64,000 nucleotides of DNA from Bradyrhizobium lablabi (GCF_018129385.1 NZ_JAFCLN010000015.1:62001-126000); one strand, 5' to 3'. Counted from the stretch's first letter, positions 7,813 to 15,879 are shown. Notes: generated from the letters alone by a model not told the origin. Made by a program: numbers and translations.

Positions 7813-9000
7813 TTACGTCCCCAACCCCGTCCCGCCATACAGCCACGCCAGATCGTCGCACCATTCCGCTTGCGTCTTCGCGCCCATGATAGCGTTGCGC
7901 AGACGGGCGTGCTCGCCGGCGGGGTGATAGATGTGCTCGCCGATGGCGCGGGACATCAGTTGCACGCGCGCGGTGCGCGGAAAACGCTGGGCGCGATAGC
8001 GCTCCAGCGCGGTGGCAAAGTCGTGCTGCGCCAGCATGTGCGAGAGACACACCGCGTCTTCCATCGCCTGGCAGGCGCCTTGCGCGAAATACTGCAGCAT
8101 CGGGTGGGCGGCATCGCCGAGCAGCGCGACGCGGCCGTCGACCCAGCGCTCGGCCGGATCGCGGTCGCACAGCACCCAGAGCCGCCAGTTCTTGCCGTGG
8201 CGGATGATCTCCCTGGCTCGCTCGTGCACGTGCCCAAAACCCTGCATCACCTCATCATCCGACACCGGCTTGCCGGCGACCGGCTCCGGTGCGTCGTTGT
8301 GATAGGTGACGACGAGGTTGAAGACCTTCCAGCCCGACAAAGGATAATGCACGATGTGGCACTTCGGGCCGGCCCACAGCGTCGCAGCATTCCAGCGCAG
8401 ATCTTCCGGCATCTGCTCGGTCGGAATCACCGAACGATAGGTGGTGTGGCCCGACACCCGCGGCGCCCCATCACCGATCACCTGCTTGCGGACGTTGGAC
8501 CACAGCCCATCCGCGCCGATCAGCAGCGATCCCGTGACGCGCTCGCCATTGGCAAGGCGCGCTGTCACCGACGAGCCGTCCTGATCGTAGCCGACCACTT
8601 CCGAGCTGACGCGCAGCTCGACCAGCGCATGCTCCTGGCAGGCGCGCAAAAATACGCCATGAAGATCGCCGCGATGCACGACCGCGTAGGGATTGCCGAA
8701 CCGCTTGCGAAAATCCTCGCGCAGATCGATATGGGTGATCTCTTCGGCCGTCAGTGCATCCATCAACCGGAGCTGGTCGACATAGACGGCCATGTTGCGC
8801 GCGGCCTCGCCGACGCCGAGATAGTCGAAGGCATGGAATGCGTTCGGCCCGAGCTGGATGCCCGCGCCGATCTCGCCGAGGCTCGATGCCTTTTCCAGCA
8901 GGATCGAGGGGATACCCTTTTGCGCGAGGCCCATGGCGGTGGCGAGGCCGCCGATGCCGCCGCCCGCAATCAGGACCGGATGGCCGACGCCGCAGCCCAT
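7813..9000 (-). CDS. FAD-dependent 3-hydroxybenzoate 6-hydroxylase-like (salicylate hydroxylase family) monooxygenase
   Basis: 395 residues. Class A flavin monooxygenase with GGGIGG (about residues 13-18), the DG motif LIGADGLWSNVRK (about 160) and the GD motif VALLGDAAHPMLQYFAQGA (about 280-298). The last form is typical of single-component salicylate and 3-hydroxybenzoate hydroxylases acting on the free acid. It is the third gene of a minus-strand run with maleylpyruvate isomerase and a MarR regulator, opposite gentisate 1,2-dioxygenase, so 3-hydroxybenzoate to gentisate with NAD(P)H and O2 is the most economical reading. The start ATG is 3 nt after the MarR stop. Salicylate 1-hydroxylase activity (to catechol) would not fit the gentisate neighbours. 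Confidence 0.82.
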   Translation of the reverse strand: MGCGVGHPVLIAGGGIGGLATAMGLAQKGIPSILLEKASSLGEIGAGIQLGPNAFHAFDYLGVGEAARNMAVYVDQLRLMDALTAEEITHIDLREDFRKRFGNPYAVVHRGDLHGVFLRACQEHALVELRVSSEVVGYDQDGSSVTARLANGERVTGSLLIGADGLWSNVRKQVIGDGAPRVSGHTTYRSVIPTEQMPEDLRWNAATLWAGPKCHIVHYPLSGWKVFNLVVTYHNDAPEPVAGKPVSDDEVMQGFGHVHERAREIIRHGKNWRLWVLCDRDPAERWVDGRVALLGDAAHPMLQYFAQGACQAMEDAVCLSHMLAQHDFATALERYRAQRFPRTARVQLMSRAIGEHIYHPAGEHARLRNAIMGAKTQAEWCDDLAWLYGGTGLGT

Positions 9001-9003
9001 CGC

Positions 9004-9510
9004 TCACGACTTTCCGAGATGTTCGAGCGCGTCCTCGGCGCGCAACGGCACGCGCGAGGCCTCGTTGTTGAGATCGACGAGCTGTGTAAGCAATGACATG
9101 AGCATCTTGCGGTCGGCCGCCTTCAGCGGCTGTAGCATTCGCGCCTGCGCGCGTTCGACCGACGGCATGATGTCGCGCAGCACCGCCGCGCCTGATCTTG
9201 TGAGGTAGAGCAGCTTGACGCGCTTGTCCTCGCCCGACGGCTTCCGGTCGATCAGCTTCTTGGCTTCAAGCCTTTCGATCACGCTGCCGAGCGTCGAGCG
9301 GTCGAACGCGATCACGGCCGAAAGCCGCGTCGCATCGATGCCGGGATGGGTGTGGATCGCGACCAGCGAGGCATATTGCACTGGCGTCAGATCGAACGCC
9401 TTGCACTCCTCCACGAACAGCGCGACCGCGATCTGCTGCATGCGGCGGAACAGATAGCCGGGTGCGGTGTACACCGCGTCCATGGTGATGGCGGCGGGCT
9501 TACTCGGCAT
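9004..9510 (-). CDS. MarR-family transcriptional regulator of the aromatic cluster
   Basis: 168 residues from the ATG at 9510, which overlaps the last codons of the isomerase gene by 11 nt (stop at 9500-9502); a downstream ATG at 9483 is an alternative. Winged helix-turn-helix: TPVQYASLVAIHTHPG, recognition region LSAVIAFDRSTLGSVIERLE (about residues 63-82), wing with DKRVKLLYLT. Regulators of this family near aryl-CoA genes (BadR, CouR, GenR) repress and respond to aromatic acids or their CoA esters; a role here is inferred. The likely operators are the related palindromes at 4876-4893 and 10180-10197, which would tie both halves of the cluster to this one protein. Confidence 0.88.
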   Translation of the reverse strand: MPSKPAAITMDAVYTAPGYLFRRMQQIAVALFVEECKAFDLTPVQYASLVAIHTHPGIDATRLSAVIAFDRSTLGSVIERLEAKKLIDRKPSGEDKRVKLLYLTRSGAAVLRDIMPSVERAQARMLQPLKAADRKMLMSLLTQLVDLNNEASRVPLRAEDALEHLGKS

Positions 9511-10132
9511 CGGGCTGCTTGTCGGGGGCGGCATCGGCAAACGCCTTCATTTCTTTTGCCGCAGCTTCAGCCTCGAGCAGCCGCGGAAAGGCGGAGACAT
9601 CGACGCCGAAGCGGCGCGCATTGCCGAGTTGCGGCACGAGGCACAGGTCGGCCATGGTCGGCGTCGCGCCGAAGCAGAACGGCCCGGCCTCGCCCGCGAC
9701 CAGGGTCTCGCAGGCGGCAAGCCCCTCGCGATTGGCCCAGGCGGCCCATTCCATCACCTGCTCCTCCGGCAGTTTGAGCTGCCGCAGACGCGCCAGCACT
9801 TTCAAATTCTGCACCGGGTGGGTATCGCAAGCGAGCGCCATCGAGAACGCCCGCACCTTGGCGCGGCGCAGCGGGTCCTTTGGCAGCAGCGGCGGCTCGG
9901 GATGGGTCTCGTCCAGCCACTCGATGATGGCGAGCGACTGGGTGAGGATCGCCCCGGCATCGCTTTCCAGCGTCGGCACCAGCCCCTGCGGGTTGATCGC
10001 GAGATAGCCGGGCGCGCATTGTTCGCCCTTGCGGAGGTGATGCGGCAGATGTTCGGCGGAAAGATTCTTGAGGTTCAGCGCGATCCTGACCCGGTATGCC
10101 GCGCTGCTGCGGAAATAGCCGTGCAGCTTCAT
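9500..10132 (-). CDS. Maleylpyruvate (maleylacetoacetate) isomerase, zeta-class glutathione S-transferase
   Basis: 210 residues from the ATG at 10132, chosen because CGGGGAGGTTCCG precedes it and the protein begins with MKLHGYFRSSAAYRVRIALN, the zeta-GST signature with SSxAYRVR glutathione site. Further zeta markers are NPQGLVPTLE, LTQSLAIIEWLDE and DTHPVQNLKVL. It isomerises maleylpyruvate to fumarylpyruvate after gentisate ring cleavage, with glutathione as cofactor. A homogentisate-pathway maleylacetoacetate isomerase has the same fold, but the neighbouring gentisate dioxygenase decides for maleylpyruvate. It is first gene of the minus-strand run isomerase-MarR-hydroxylase. Confidence 0.9.
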   Translation of the reverse strand: MKLHGYFRSSAAYRVRIALNLKNLSAEHLPHHLRKGEQCAPGYLAINPQGLVPTLESDAGAILTQSLAIIEWLDETHPEPPLLPKDPLRRAKVRAFSMALACDTHPVQNLKVLARLRQLKLPEEQVMEWAAWANREGLAACETLVAGEAGPFCFGATPTMADLCLVPQLGNARRFGVDVSAFPRLLEAEAAAKEMKAFADAAPDKQPDAE

Positions 10133-10164
10133 CGGAACCTCCCCGTCCATTGATTGTTGCTTGG

Positions 10165-10192
10165 TTGACGCGTGCCATATTGGCAGTATACT
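10165..10192 (+). promoter_or_regulatory. Putative sigma-70 promoter of gentisate dioxygenase
   Basis: TTGACG at 10165-10170 and TATACT at 10187-10192 with a 16-nt spacer, 34 nt before the ATG at 10226. The -10 box lies inside the palindrome at 10180-10197, as expected for direct repression. Confidence 0.55.
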
Positions 10193-10197
10193 GTCAA
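10180..10197. promoter_or_regulatory. 18-bp palindrome (candidate MarR operator) in the divergent isomerase / gentisate dioxygenase promoter
   Basis: TTGGCAGTATACTGTCAA, an inverted repeat with one mismatched pair. It shares AGTATACTGTCAATC with the site at 4876-4893. It lies between the divergent start codons at 10132 and 10226, so one repressor could close both promoters. Confidence 0.75.
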
Positions 10198-10225
10198 TCA
10201 AATTAGAACCGACGGGAGGCCGACC

Positions 10226-11266
10226 ATGGAAGCCGTGCAAAAGACTCCGGAACGCGAGGCGTTCTACAAGAAGATCGACGGCCAGAATCTTTCCGCGCTG
10301 TGGAACGTGATGAACGATCTGATCACGCCGGAGCCGAAGAGCGCCTGCCGGCCGCACTTATGGAAATTCGACGACATCCGCGCCTACATGAACGAGGCGG
10401 GAAAGCTCATCACCGCCAAGGAAGCCGAGCGGCGCGTGCTGGTACTGGAAAACCCCGGCCTGCGCGGCCAGTCGAAGATCACGACATCGCTATTCGCTGG
10501 CGTGCAGATGGTGGTGCCCGGCGATATCGCGCCCGCGCATCGCCACAGCCAGTCGGCGCTGCGCTTCGTGCTCGAAGGCAAGGGCGCGGCGACCGCGGTC
10601 GACGGCGAGCGCACGCTGATGGAGCCCGGCGATTTCGTCATCACGCCGTCGATGACCTGGCACGACCATTCCAACGAGACCTCCGAGCCGATGTTCTGGC
10701 TCGACGGCCTCGATATTCCGATGGTGCAGTTCTTCGATGCATCCTTTGCGGAAGGCTCGAAGGAAGACCAGCAGCAGATTTCAAAACCTGCCGGCGACAG
10801 TTTTGCGCGCTACGGCCACAATCTGCTGCCGGTCGACACCAAGCGCACCTCGAAGACGTCGCCGATCTTCAACTATCCGTACAGCCACACCCGCGAGGCG
10901 CTGGAGCAGGCCAAGAACAGCAATGAATGGGACGCCTGCCACGGGCTGAAGCTGAAATTCTCCAACCCCGAGACCGGCGATTTTGCGATGCCGACCATCG
11001 GCACCTTCATCCAGCTCCTGCCGAAGGGTTTCAAGACCGCGCGCTATCGCTCCACCGACGGCACGGTGTTCGCCGCGATCGAAGGCAAGGGTCGCACAAG
11101 GATCGGCGAGCAGACCTTTGAATGGGGCCCGCGCGATCTCTTCGTGGTGCCGAGCTGGCAGTGGGTCACACACGAGGCGGATGTGGATTCGGTACTGTTC
11201 AGCTTTTCGGACCGGCCGGTGCAGCAGAAGCTGGATTTGTTTCGCGAGGACAGAGGCAACGCGTAG
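10226..11266 (+). CDS. Gentisate 1,2-dioxygenase
   Basis: 346 residues from the ATG at 10226, with ribosome site GACGGGAGG. Bicupin: the first cupin carries the iron ligands (PAHRHSQSALRFVLEGKG, His 105 and 107, with W-H-D-H at 145-148). The second cupin (STDGTVFAAIEGKGRTRIG, then LFVVPSWQWVTHE) has largely lost its metal ligands, as usual for the family. The enzyme is cytoplasmic and needs Fe(II) and O2; it opens gentisate to maleylpyruvate. Divergent partner of maleylpyruvate isomerase. The next pathway step, fumarylpyruvate hydrolase, is not in this window. Confidence 0.95.
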   Translation: MEAVQKTPEREAFYKKIDGQNLSALWNVMNDLITPEPKSACRPHLWKFDDIRAYMNEAGKLITAKEAERRVLVLENPGLRGQSKITTSLFAGVQMVVPGDIAPAHRHSQSALRFVLEGKGAATAVDGERTLMEPGDFVITPSMTWHDHSNETSEPMFWLDGLDIPMVQFFDASFAEGSKEDQQQISKPAGDSFARYGHNLLPVDTKRTSKTSPIFNYPYSHTREALEQAKNSNEWDACHGLKLKFSNPETGDFAMPTIGTFIQLLPKGFKTARYRSTDGTVFAAIEGKGRTRIGEQTFEWGPRDLFVVPSWQWVTHEADVDSVLFSFSDRPVQQKLDLFREDRGNA

Positions 11267-11391
11267 CCGTCGTCCCGGCGAAAGCCGGGACCCATACGCC
11301 GCGGCCGTGATGGCTTACGGGCGGTACTGGTGGCCTTTTCCAATCGAGAGCACAACGCGGTATGGGTCCCGGCTTTCGCCGGGACGACGCT
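11267..11391. repeat. Paired intergenic palindromic repeat
   Basis: CGTCCCGGCGAAAGCCGGGAC-CCATA at 11271-11296 and its inverted partner TATGGGTCCCGGCTTTCGCCGGGACGACG at 11361-11388. Same family as at 7676 and 54263. It sits between the convergent ends of gentisate dioxygenase and the ABC permease and starts directly after the stop codon. Confidence 0.88.
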
Positions 11392-11395
11392 GGGG

Positions 11396-12223
11396 CTACC
11401 GCCAGTGCAAGAGCCGCGCCTCGAGCATGTTGATCAGCTTCCCCACCGCAAGGCCGAACAGCGACAGGATTACCACGCCAGCCAAAAGCTGATCGGTCTG
11501 CATCAAATTACCCGCCTGTAGCACGAAGGCGCCGATGCCCCATTGCGCGCCGATCATCTCGGCGCTCACCACCAGCAGCAGCGCCACCGAGGCGGTGATG
11601 CGAAAACCTGCCAGGATCGAGGGCAGCGCGCCCGGCCAGATCACGCGGCGGACGATGGCGTGGAATGGCACGTTGAAACTCTGCGCCATCCGGATCAGGT
11701 TGCGCGGCACCGCATCGACGCCGCTATAGACCGAGATCGCGGTGGAGAAGAACACGCCGAGCGCAATGGTCGCGATCTTCGGCTCCTCGCCGATCCCGAG
11801 CCAGAGGATCAGCAGCGGCAGCAGCGCGATCTTCGGAATCGGAAACAGCGCGGAGATGAAGGTGATGCCGACGCTGCGCGCCAGCGTCGACAGCCCGATG
11901 GCGAAGCCGACGATGATCCCGGCGATGGTGCCGATGATCCAGCCCGATCCGATCCGCATCACCGACCAGTACACGTGCTGCCACAGCGCACCTGACGTCG
12001 CGAGCTTCCACATCGCCATCGCAATCGCCGAAGGCGGCGGCAGGAACAGCGGATTGATCCATCCGGCGCTGTCGGCCAGTTGCCACAGCGCGATCACCGC
12101 CGCCAGCGCGATCCAGCCCGAATGGCGGCCGGCGCGCGGCGTGAATCCTTCGCCACGGAAGGCGACCGGCCGCGGCGCCTCGCTCGCGTCGCTGCGGGTG
12201 TCCTGCGCCGGGCGTTCAAGCAT
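11396..12223 (-). CDS. ABC transporter permease, SsuC/TauC (nitrate/sulfonate) type
   Basis: 275 residues from the ATG at 12223, which overlaps the end of the ATPase gene by 8 nt; a longer start at 12244 is possible but lies deeper in the ATPase. A soluble N-terminus is followed by about six membrane segments (WIALAAVIALWQLADSAGW, IGSGWIIGTIAGIIVGFAIG and others). The EAA loop that contacts the ATPase is at RVIWPGALPSILAGFRI. Together with the ATPase and the binding protein it makes a complete importer. Substrates for this family include sulfonates, nitrate, taurine and pyrimidine precursors. Nothing here fixes which. Confidence 0.9.
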   Translation of the reverse strand: MLERPAQDTRSDASEAPRPVAFRGEGFTPRAGRHSGWIALAAVIALWQLADSAGWINPLFLPPPSAIAMAMWKLATSGALWQHVYWSVMRIGSGWIIGTIAGIIVGFAIGLSTLARSVGITFISALFPIPKIALLPLLILWLGIGEEPKIATIALGVFFSTAISVYSGVDAVPRNLIRMAQSFNVPFHAIVRRVIWPGALPSILAGFRITASVALLLVVSAEMIGAQWGIGAFVLQAGNLMQTDQLLAGVVILSLFGLAVGKLINMLEARLLHWR

Positions 12224-12989
12224 GAAGAACCTCGCGCTCGGCATCGATCGCCTCCTCGCGGATCAGCGACCAGAGATCGTTCTGCAGCGAAAACAATTTG
12301 CCGCGCGCATCGACCGCGCCGCGCTCGCCGCGTGTCATCGGGATCGTGACGGTCTCGCGCACCCGACCCGGCCGCCGCGACAGCACGACGATGCGATCCG
12401 CCAGCCGCACCGCTTCTTCCAGATTATGCGTGACATACACCGCGCCCATCGCGCCGTCGGCGAGCAGGCGGACGAAATCCTCCATCAGCAGCTCGCGGGT
12501 CTGCGAATCCAGCGCCGACAGCGGCTCGTCCATCAGCAGGATCGCCGGCCGCACCGCGAGCGCACGCGCAATGCCGACACGCTGTCGCATGCCGCCGGAG
12601 AGCTGCTTTGGCCAGGCGCCGCGAAAATCTACAAGACCCGTACGGCGCAGCGCATCGTCGATGATGGCGCGGCGTTCGCCTTGGCTCATTGCGACGTGTT
12701 CAAGCGGGAACGCGACGTTCTCCTCGACACTGCACCATGGCAGCAACGCAAAATCCTGGAACACAAAGGTCAGCGGATTGAGGCTGTCGGCCGGCGGAGC
12801 GCCGCGCAGCTTGGCTGCGCCTTGCGTCGGCCGCAGCAGCCCGCCGAGGATCGAGAGCAGCGTGCTCTTGCCGCAACCGGACGGACCGACGATCGCCACC
12901 ACCTCGCCGGACGCGACCTGGAACGAGACGTCGTCGAGCACGTCGAGCGCGCCGAAGCGGTGGCTGATATGGTCGGCGATCAGGTGCAT
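12216..12989 (-). CDS. ABC transporter ATP-binding protein, SsuB/TauB type
   Basis: 257 residues. Walker A GPSGCGKST (about residues 36-44), Q-loop VFQDFALLPW, signature LSGGMRQRVGIARAL (about 130-144), Walker B ILLMDEPLSALD, then the switch His in VTHNLEEAVRLADRI. Typical SsuB/TauB/NrtD length. Its 3' end overlaps the permease start, so the two are coupled. A palindromic repeat (13019-13109) separates it from the binding-protein gene upstream. Confidence 0.93.
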   Translation of the reverse strand: MHLIADHISHRFGALDVLDDVSFQVASGEVVAIVGPSGCGKSTLLSILGGLLRPTQGAAKLRGAPPADSLNPLTFVFQDFALLPWCSVEENVAFPLEHVAMSQGERRAIIDDALRRTGLVDFRGAWPKQLSGGMRQRVGIARALAVRPAILLMDEPLSALDSQTRELLMEDFVRLLADGAMGAVYVTHNLEEAVRLADRIVVLSRRPGRVRETVTIPMTRGERGAVDARGKLFSLQNDLWSLIREEAIDAEREVLHA

Positions 12990-13018
12990 TTAACATTCCG
13001 ACGTACTGCCGGCTCATC

Positions 13019-13109
13019 CGTCATTGCGAGCGAAGCGAAGCAATCCAGCTTCCTTTGTTGCGGCAAGAAAAGCTGGATTGCTTCGTCGCTCCGCTCCTCG
13101 CAATGACGG
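13019..13109. repeat. Palindromic repeat inside the ABC operon (CGTCATTGCGAGCGAAGC type)
   Basis: GTCATTGCGAGCGAAGCGAAGCAATCCAGCTT in the left arm pairs with the complementary right arm ending GCTCCTCGCAATGACGG. The transcript would form a long hairpin of about 90 nt between the binding-protein and ATPase genes. A second copy is at 19371-19455. Confidence 0.88.
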
Positions 13110-13125
13110 TTGATGCAGCATTGCC

Positions 13126-14130
13126 TCAATCCGCCTTCACATATTCCTTCGCGAGGATCGCATCGACCGAAAATCCCTTGTCGACAAAACCCTGCTCCTG
13201 TAGCCATTCTATCTGGTTGCCGACGTTCTTCACGTCCAGCTTGCCGTCGGGATCGATATAGGCGCAGTTGCCGACCACCTGCTCGACCGGCAGGTTGGTG
13301 TATTTGGCGATGATCTCGAGCAGCGGTTTTGTCCTGTCATTGATCTCGGCCTTGCCGTCCTTCACCGACGCCAGGATCACGTCGTGATATTCGCGGTCGG
13401 CGCGCACCAGCGCAGCCAACAGTTTCGTGACCAGCGGCGCATTCGTCAGCGTCTTCGGCGAGGCAAATACCGCCCCTAACTGCCATGGCGTCTCGTCGCC
13501 GACCCAGCCCAGAAATTTTGCACCACCGGTTTCCATCAGCGGGCGCGCGGTCGAGACCGGCAGCAGCGCAGCATCGACCGTCTCGCCCTTCAGCGCGGCG
13601 GCGGCGTTCGACAGCGATTGCAGCGGCAGCACTTTGACGTCCGCCAGCTTGAACTTGTATTTGTCGGCGAGCAACCCGAGCGAATAGTGAAAGCTGGAGC
13701 CGACCTGCGTCACCGCCACGCGTTTGCCCGCGAGATCCTTTGGCGTCTTCAGGCCGCTCGCATAGGCATTGTTGCTGGCAAAATAGCCGATCAGGGGATA
13801 GCCGGCCTTTTCGCGACTCATGCCCCCGATCACCTTCAGCGTGCCCTTGCCGGCGAGATTGTAGAGCCCGGCGGTGAACGCCGTGATGCCGAAATCGACA
13901 TCGCCCGACGTCACGGCCACGGCGATCGGCTGCGCCGCATCGAAGAATTTCAGCTCGATATCGAGGCCAGCCTCTTTGAAATAGCCCTTGTCCTGCGCAA
14001 TGAACACCGGCGCCGAGGACGACAGCCGCAACACGCCGATTTTTGCCTTCAGCGCATCATTGGCCTGTGTGGTCCCACCCGCCGCCAGCGCCAGCAGGCC
14101 CGCGAGCGCGAGCCGCAACATTCCCTTCAT
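13126..14130 (-). CDS. ABC transporter substrate-binding protein, NMT1/SsuA-like
   Basis: 334 residues from the ATG at 14130, preceded by GGAGGAAGCGGG; an upstream ATG at 14148 is less likely. Signal peptide MKGMLRLALAGLLALAAGG, cut near QANDA. The mature part has the SsuA/ThiY layout: VLRLSSSAPVFIAQDKGYF near the start, FFDAAQPIAVAVTSGDVDFG, then DLAGKRVAVTQVGSSFHYS. It delivers a small molecule to the permease/ATPase encoded downstream. The FAD oxidoreductase gene immediately upstream may act on the imported compound. The ligand cannot be read from sequence. Confidence 0.9.
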   Translation of the reverse strand: MKGMLRLALAGLLALAAGGTTQANDALKAKIGVLRLSSSAPVFIAQDKGYFKEAGLDIELKFFDAAQPIAVAVTSGDVDFGITAFTAGLYNLAGKGTLKVIGGMSREKAGYPLIGYFASNNAYASGLKTPKDLAGKRVAVTQVGSSFHYSLGLLADKYKFKLADVKVLPLQSLSNAAAALKGETVDAALLPVSTARPLMETGGAKFLGWVGDETPWQLGAVFASPKTLTNAPLVTKLLAALVRADREYHDVILASVKDGKAEINDRTKPLLEIIAKYTNLPVEQVVGNCAYIDPDGKLDVKNVGNQIEWLQEQGFVDKGFSVDAILAKEYVKAD

Positions 14131-14155
14131 CCCGCTTCCTCCGTCCATTTCTTTC

Positions 14156-14228
14156 GTAGGGCGGATTAGCGCCAGCGTAATCCGCCATCTAGTAGCGCGG
14201 CGGGTTACGCTTCGCTAACCCGCCCTAC
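14156..14228. repeat. Palindromic repeat (GTAGGGCGGATTAGCG... type) that includes a stop codon
   Basis: GTAGGGCGGATTAGCGCCAGCGTAATCCGCC followed by a related arm GCGGGTTACGCTTCGCTAACCCGCCCTAC. The last bases overlap the 3' end of the FAD oxidoreductase gene, and CTA at 14225-14227 is that gene's TAG stop. A relative with different arms is at 55202-55281. Confidence 0.85.
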
Positions 14229-15583
14229 AATCCTTCCGGCACCTTCTGGTCCCGCCCGATAAAGGCGCCCTGCTCTTTCAACGCTTGTTGCAACTTTTCG
14301 ACCGCGATGTCTCGCGGAATCGTGTTGCCAGCCAGCGCCAGCGCCGCGGCCGAGCCGGCCGCCTCGCCCATCGCAAAGCAGGCGCCGGACACCCGCGCCG
14401 CGGACTGGCCCTCATGGGTCATCGACGCGCAGCGCCCGGCCATCAGCAGGTTATCGACGCACTCGGGCACCAGCATGCGATAGGGCAGTTCGTTGAAGCC
14501 GCGTGAGGCGGGGATCGGCGGGAACCTGAAAACGACGTCGCCCGCGACGTGCTGCTCCATCGGCCAGCCGTTAACGCCGATGGAATCCTCGAATGACGCG
14601 CAGCCGAGCACGTCCTCGCCGCTCAGTGCGTAGCCGCCGACCACGCGCCGAGTCTCGCGGATGCCGAGCTGCGGCGGCAGGTCAACGATGTAAGATTTTT
14701 CGAAGCCGGGCACCGTGCGCAAGAATTCGAACGCGGCTGCCGCCTGTTGCCGCCCCTCGATCTCGCCGCGGGTGAGTTCGTCCGGCTCGAGCCCGTTGAC
14801 TGCGCTGCCGTCCTTGCGGGCTAGCTGCGTGAAATTCACCCGCCATTCGATCTGCGACTTTTGCGGCCGCACGATCGCGCCCTTGCGCGGAAATCTGTGC
14901 GTGCCGGCCGCCTCGGCCTGCGTCATCAGCGCCGGGATGGTCCGCCAGGCATCTCCCGCCTTCTCCGGATCGATGCCGTTGAGGCGGAACATCATCGAGG
15001 GATAGAGCATGTGGCCATTGGCGTCGCCGACCTCGAACGGCGCGCCGGCCCAGGCCGCAAGATCGCCGTCGCCGGAGCAGTCGATAAAAATATCGGCGCG
15101 CACCGCCTGCCGGCCGGCTTTCGTTTCCACCATCAGCGCATCGATGCGCCGCGCGTCATCCATGACGACGCCGGCGCCGAGCGCGTGAAAGAGGATATCG
15201 ACCTTGTGGCTTGCCAGGAGATCGTCCGCCGCGATCTTGTAGGCCGCGGTGTCATAGGCCTGCGCAAAAATCTTGCCGAGGATCAGATGCGGCGCGTTCA
15301 GCCCGCCGAGCCGGTCGATCCGTGCAAGCAGGTCGGAGGCAATCCCCTGCACCACCCGGTGCATCTCGCCAAACACATTGGCGTGCAGTCCGCAGAAATT
15401 CGTGACACCCGCCGCGGTGCCCATGCCGCCGAGAAAGCCGTAGCGCTCGATCAGCAGCGTCCGCCGCCCGGCGCGCGCGGCCGCCACCGCCGCCGCGATT
15501 CCCGCAGGCCCGCCGCCGAGTACGGCGACTTCATATTCGCCATAGAGGGGAACTTTTCGCGCGGGCTCTTCGATCGTCTTCAT
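14225..15583 (-). CDS. FAD-dependent oxidoreductase (FAD_oxidored, PF12831-like)
   Basis: 452 residues. The N-terminal Rossmann fold has GGGPAGIAAAVAAARAG (from about residue 22) ending in an acidic residue (LLIERYG), followed by the FLGGMGTAAGV motif of this family. The C-terminal part has LPYRMLVPECVDNLLMAGRC and ARVSGACFAMGEAAGSAAAL, the FAD-closing region. It is related to soluble fumarate-reductase/thiazole-type flavoproteins whose substrates are mostly unknown. The start ATG overlaps the toxin gene stop (ATGA), and the ABC transporter genes follow, suggesting import plus oxidation of one compound. The stop codon lies in an intergenic repeat. Confidence 0.85.
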   Translation of the reverse strand: MKTIEEPARKVPLYGEYEVAVLGGGPAGIAAAVAAARAGRRTLLIERYGFLGGMGTAAGVTNFCGLHANVFGEMHRVVQGIASDLLARIDRLGGLNAPHLILGKIFAQAYDTAAYKIAADDLLASHKVDILFHALGAGVVMDDARRIDALMVETKAGRQAVRADIFIDCSGDGDLAAWAGAPFEVGDANGHMLYPSMMFRLNGIDPEKAGDAWRTIPALMTQAEAAGTHRFPRKGAIVRPQKSQIEWRVNFTQLARKDGSAVNGLEPDELTRGEIEGRQQAAAAFEFLRTVPGFEKSYIVDLPPQLGIRETRRVVGGYALSGEDVLGCASFEDSIGVNGWPMEQHVAGDVVFRFPPIPASRGFNELPYRMLVPECVDNLLMAGRCASMTHEGQSAARVSGACFAMGEAAGSAAALALAGNTIPRDIAVEKLQQALKEQGAFIGRDQKVPEGL

Positions 15584-15879
15584 TCGCGCTCGCGGTCCTG
15601 CGCCCCGTGAAATACACCGAGGATCAACACCTCGTCGGGATCGGTGACACCAGTCTCATATACGATAATGTAGGGCAATCCACGGACCACCCATTCATAT
15701 GTGCCGGCGACCCGGCCAGCGTGCCCCATGCGAGGAAACTCGGATAACCGATTGGCTGCCAGCCTGATTCGTGCGACGACTTGCGTCGCCGCTACCGGAT
15801 TGCGCTGACTGATGTAGCCGTGGATCGCGGCGATGTGCTGCCGCGCCTCTGTAGTGTAGCGCAGCCTCACAGGCCGCAT
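15580..15879 (-). CDS. ParE/RelE-family toxin
   Basis: 99 residues. The fold signature is clear: an N-terminal strand and helix (LRYTTEARQHIAAIHGYI), the middle ANRLSEFPRMGHAGRV motif, then YEWVVRGLPYIIVYET and ILGVFHGAQDR, the ParE-type C-terminal strands. ParE toxins poison gyrase and RelE toxins cut mRNA; ParE is closer here. The antitoxin gene upstream overlaps by 13 nt. Unusually, its stop overlaps the start of a metabolic FAD oxidoreductase gene by 4 nt, so toxin translation is coupled to that gene. Confidence 0.88.
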   Translation of the reverse strand: MRPVRLRYTTEARQHIAAIHGYISQRNPVAATQVVARIRLAANRLSEFPRMGHAGRVAGTYEWVVRGLPYIIVYETGVTDPDEVLILGVFHGAQDRERE

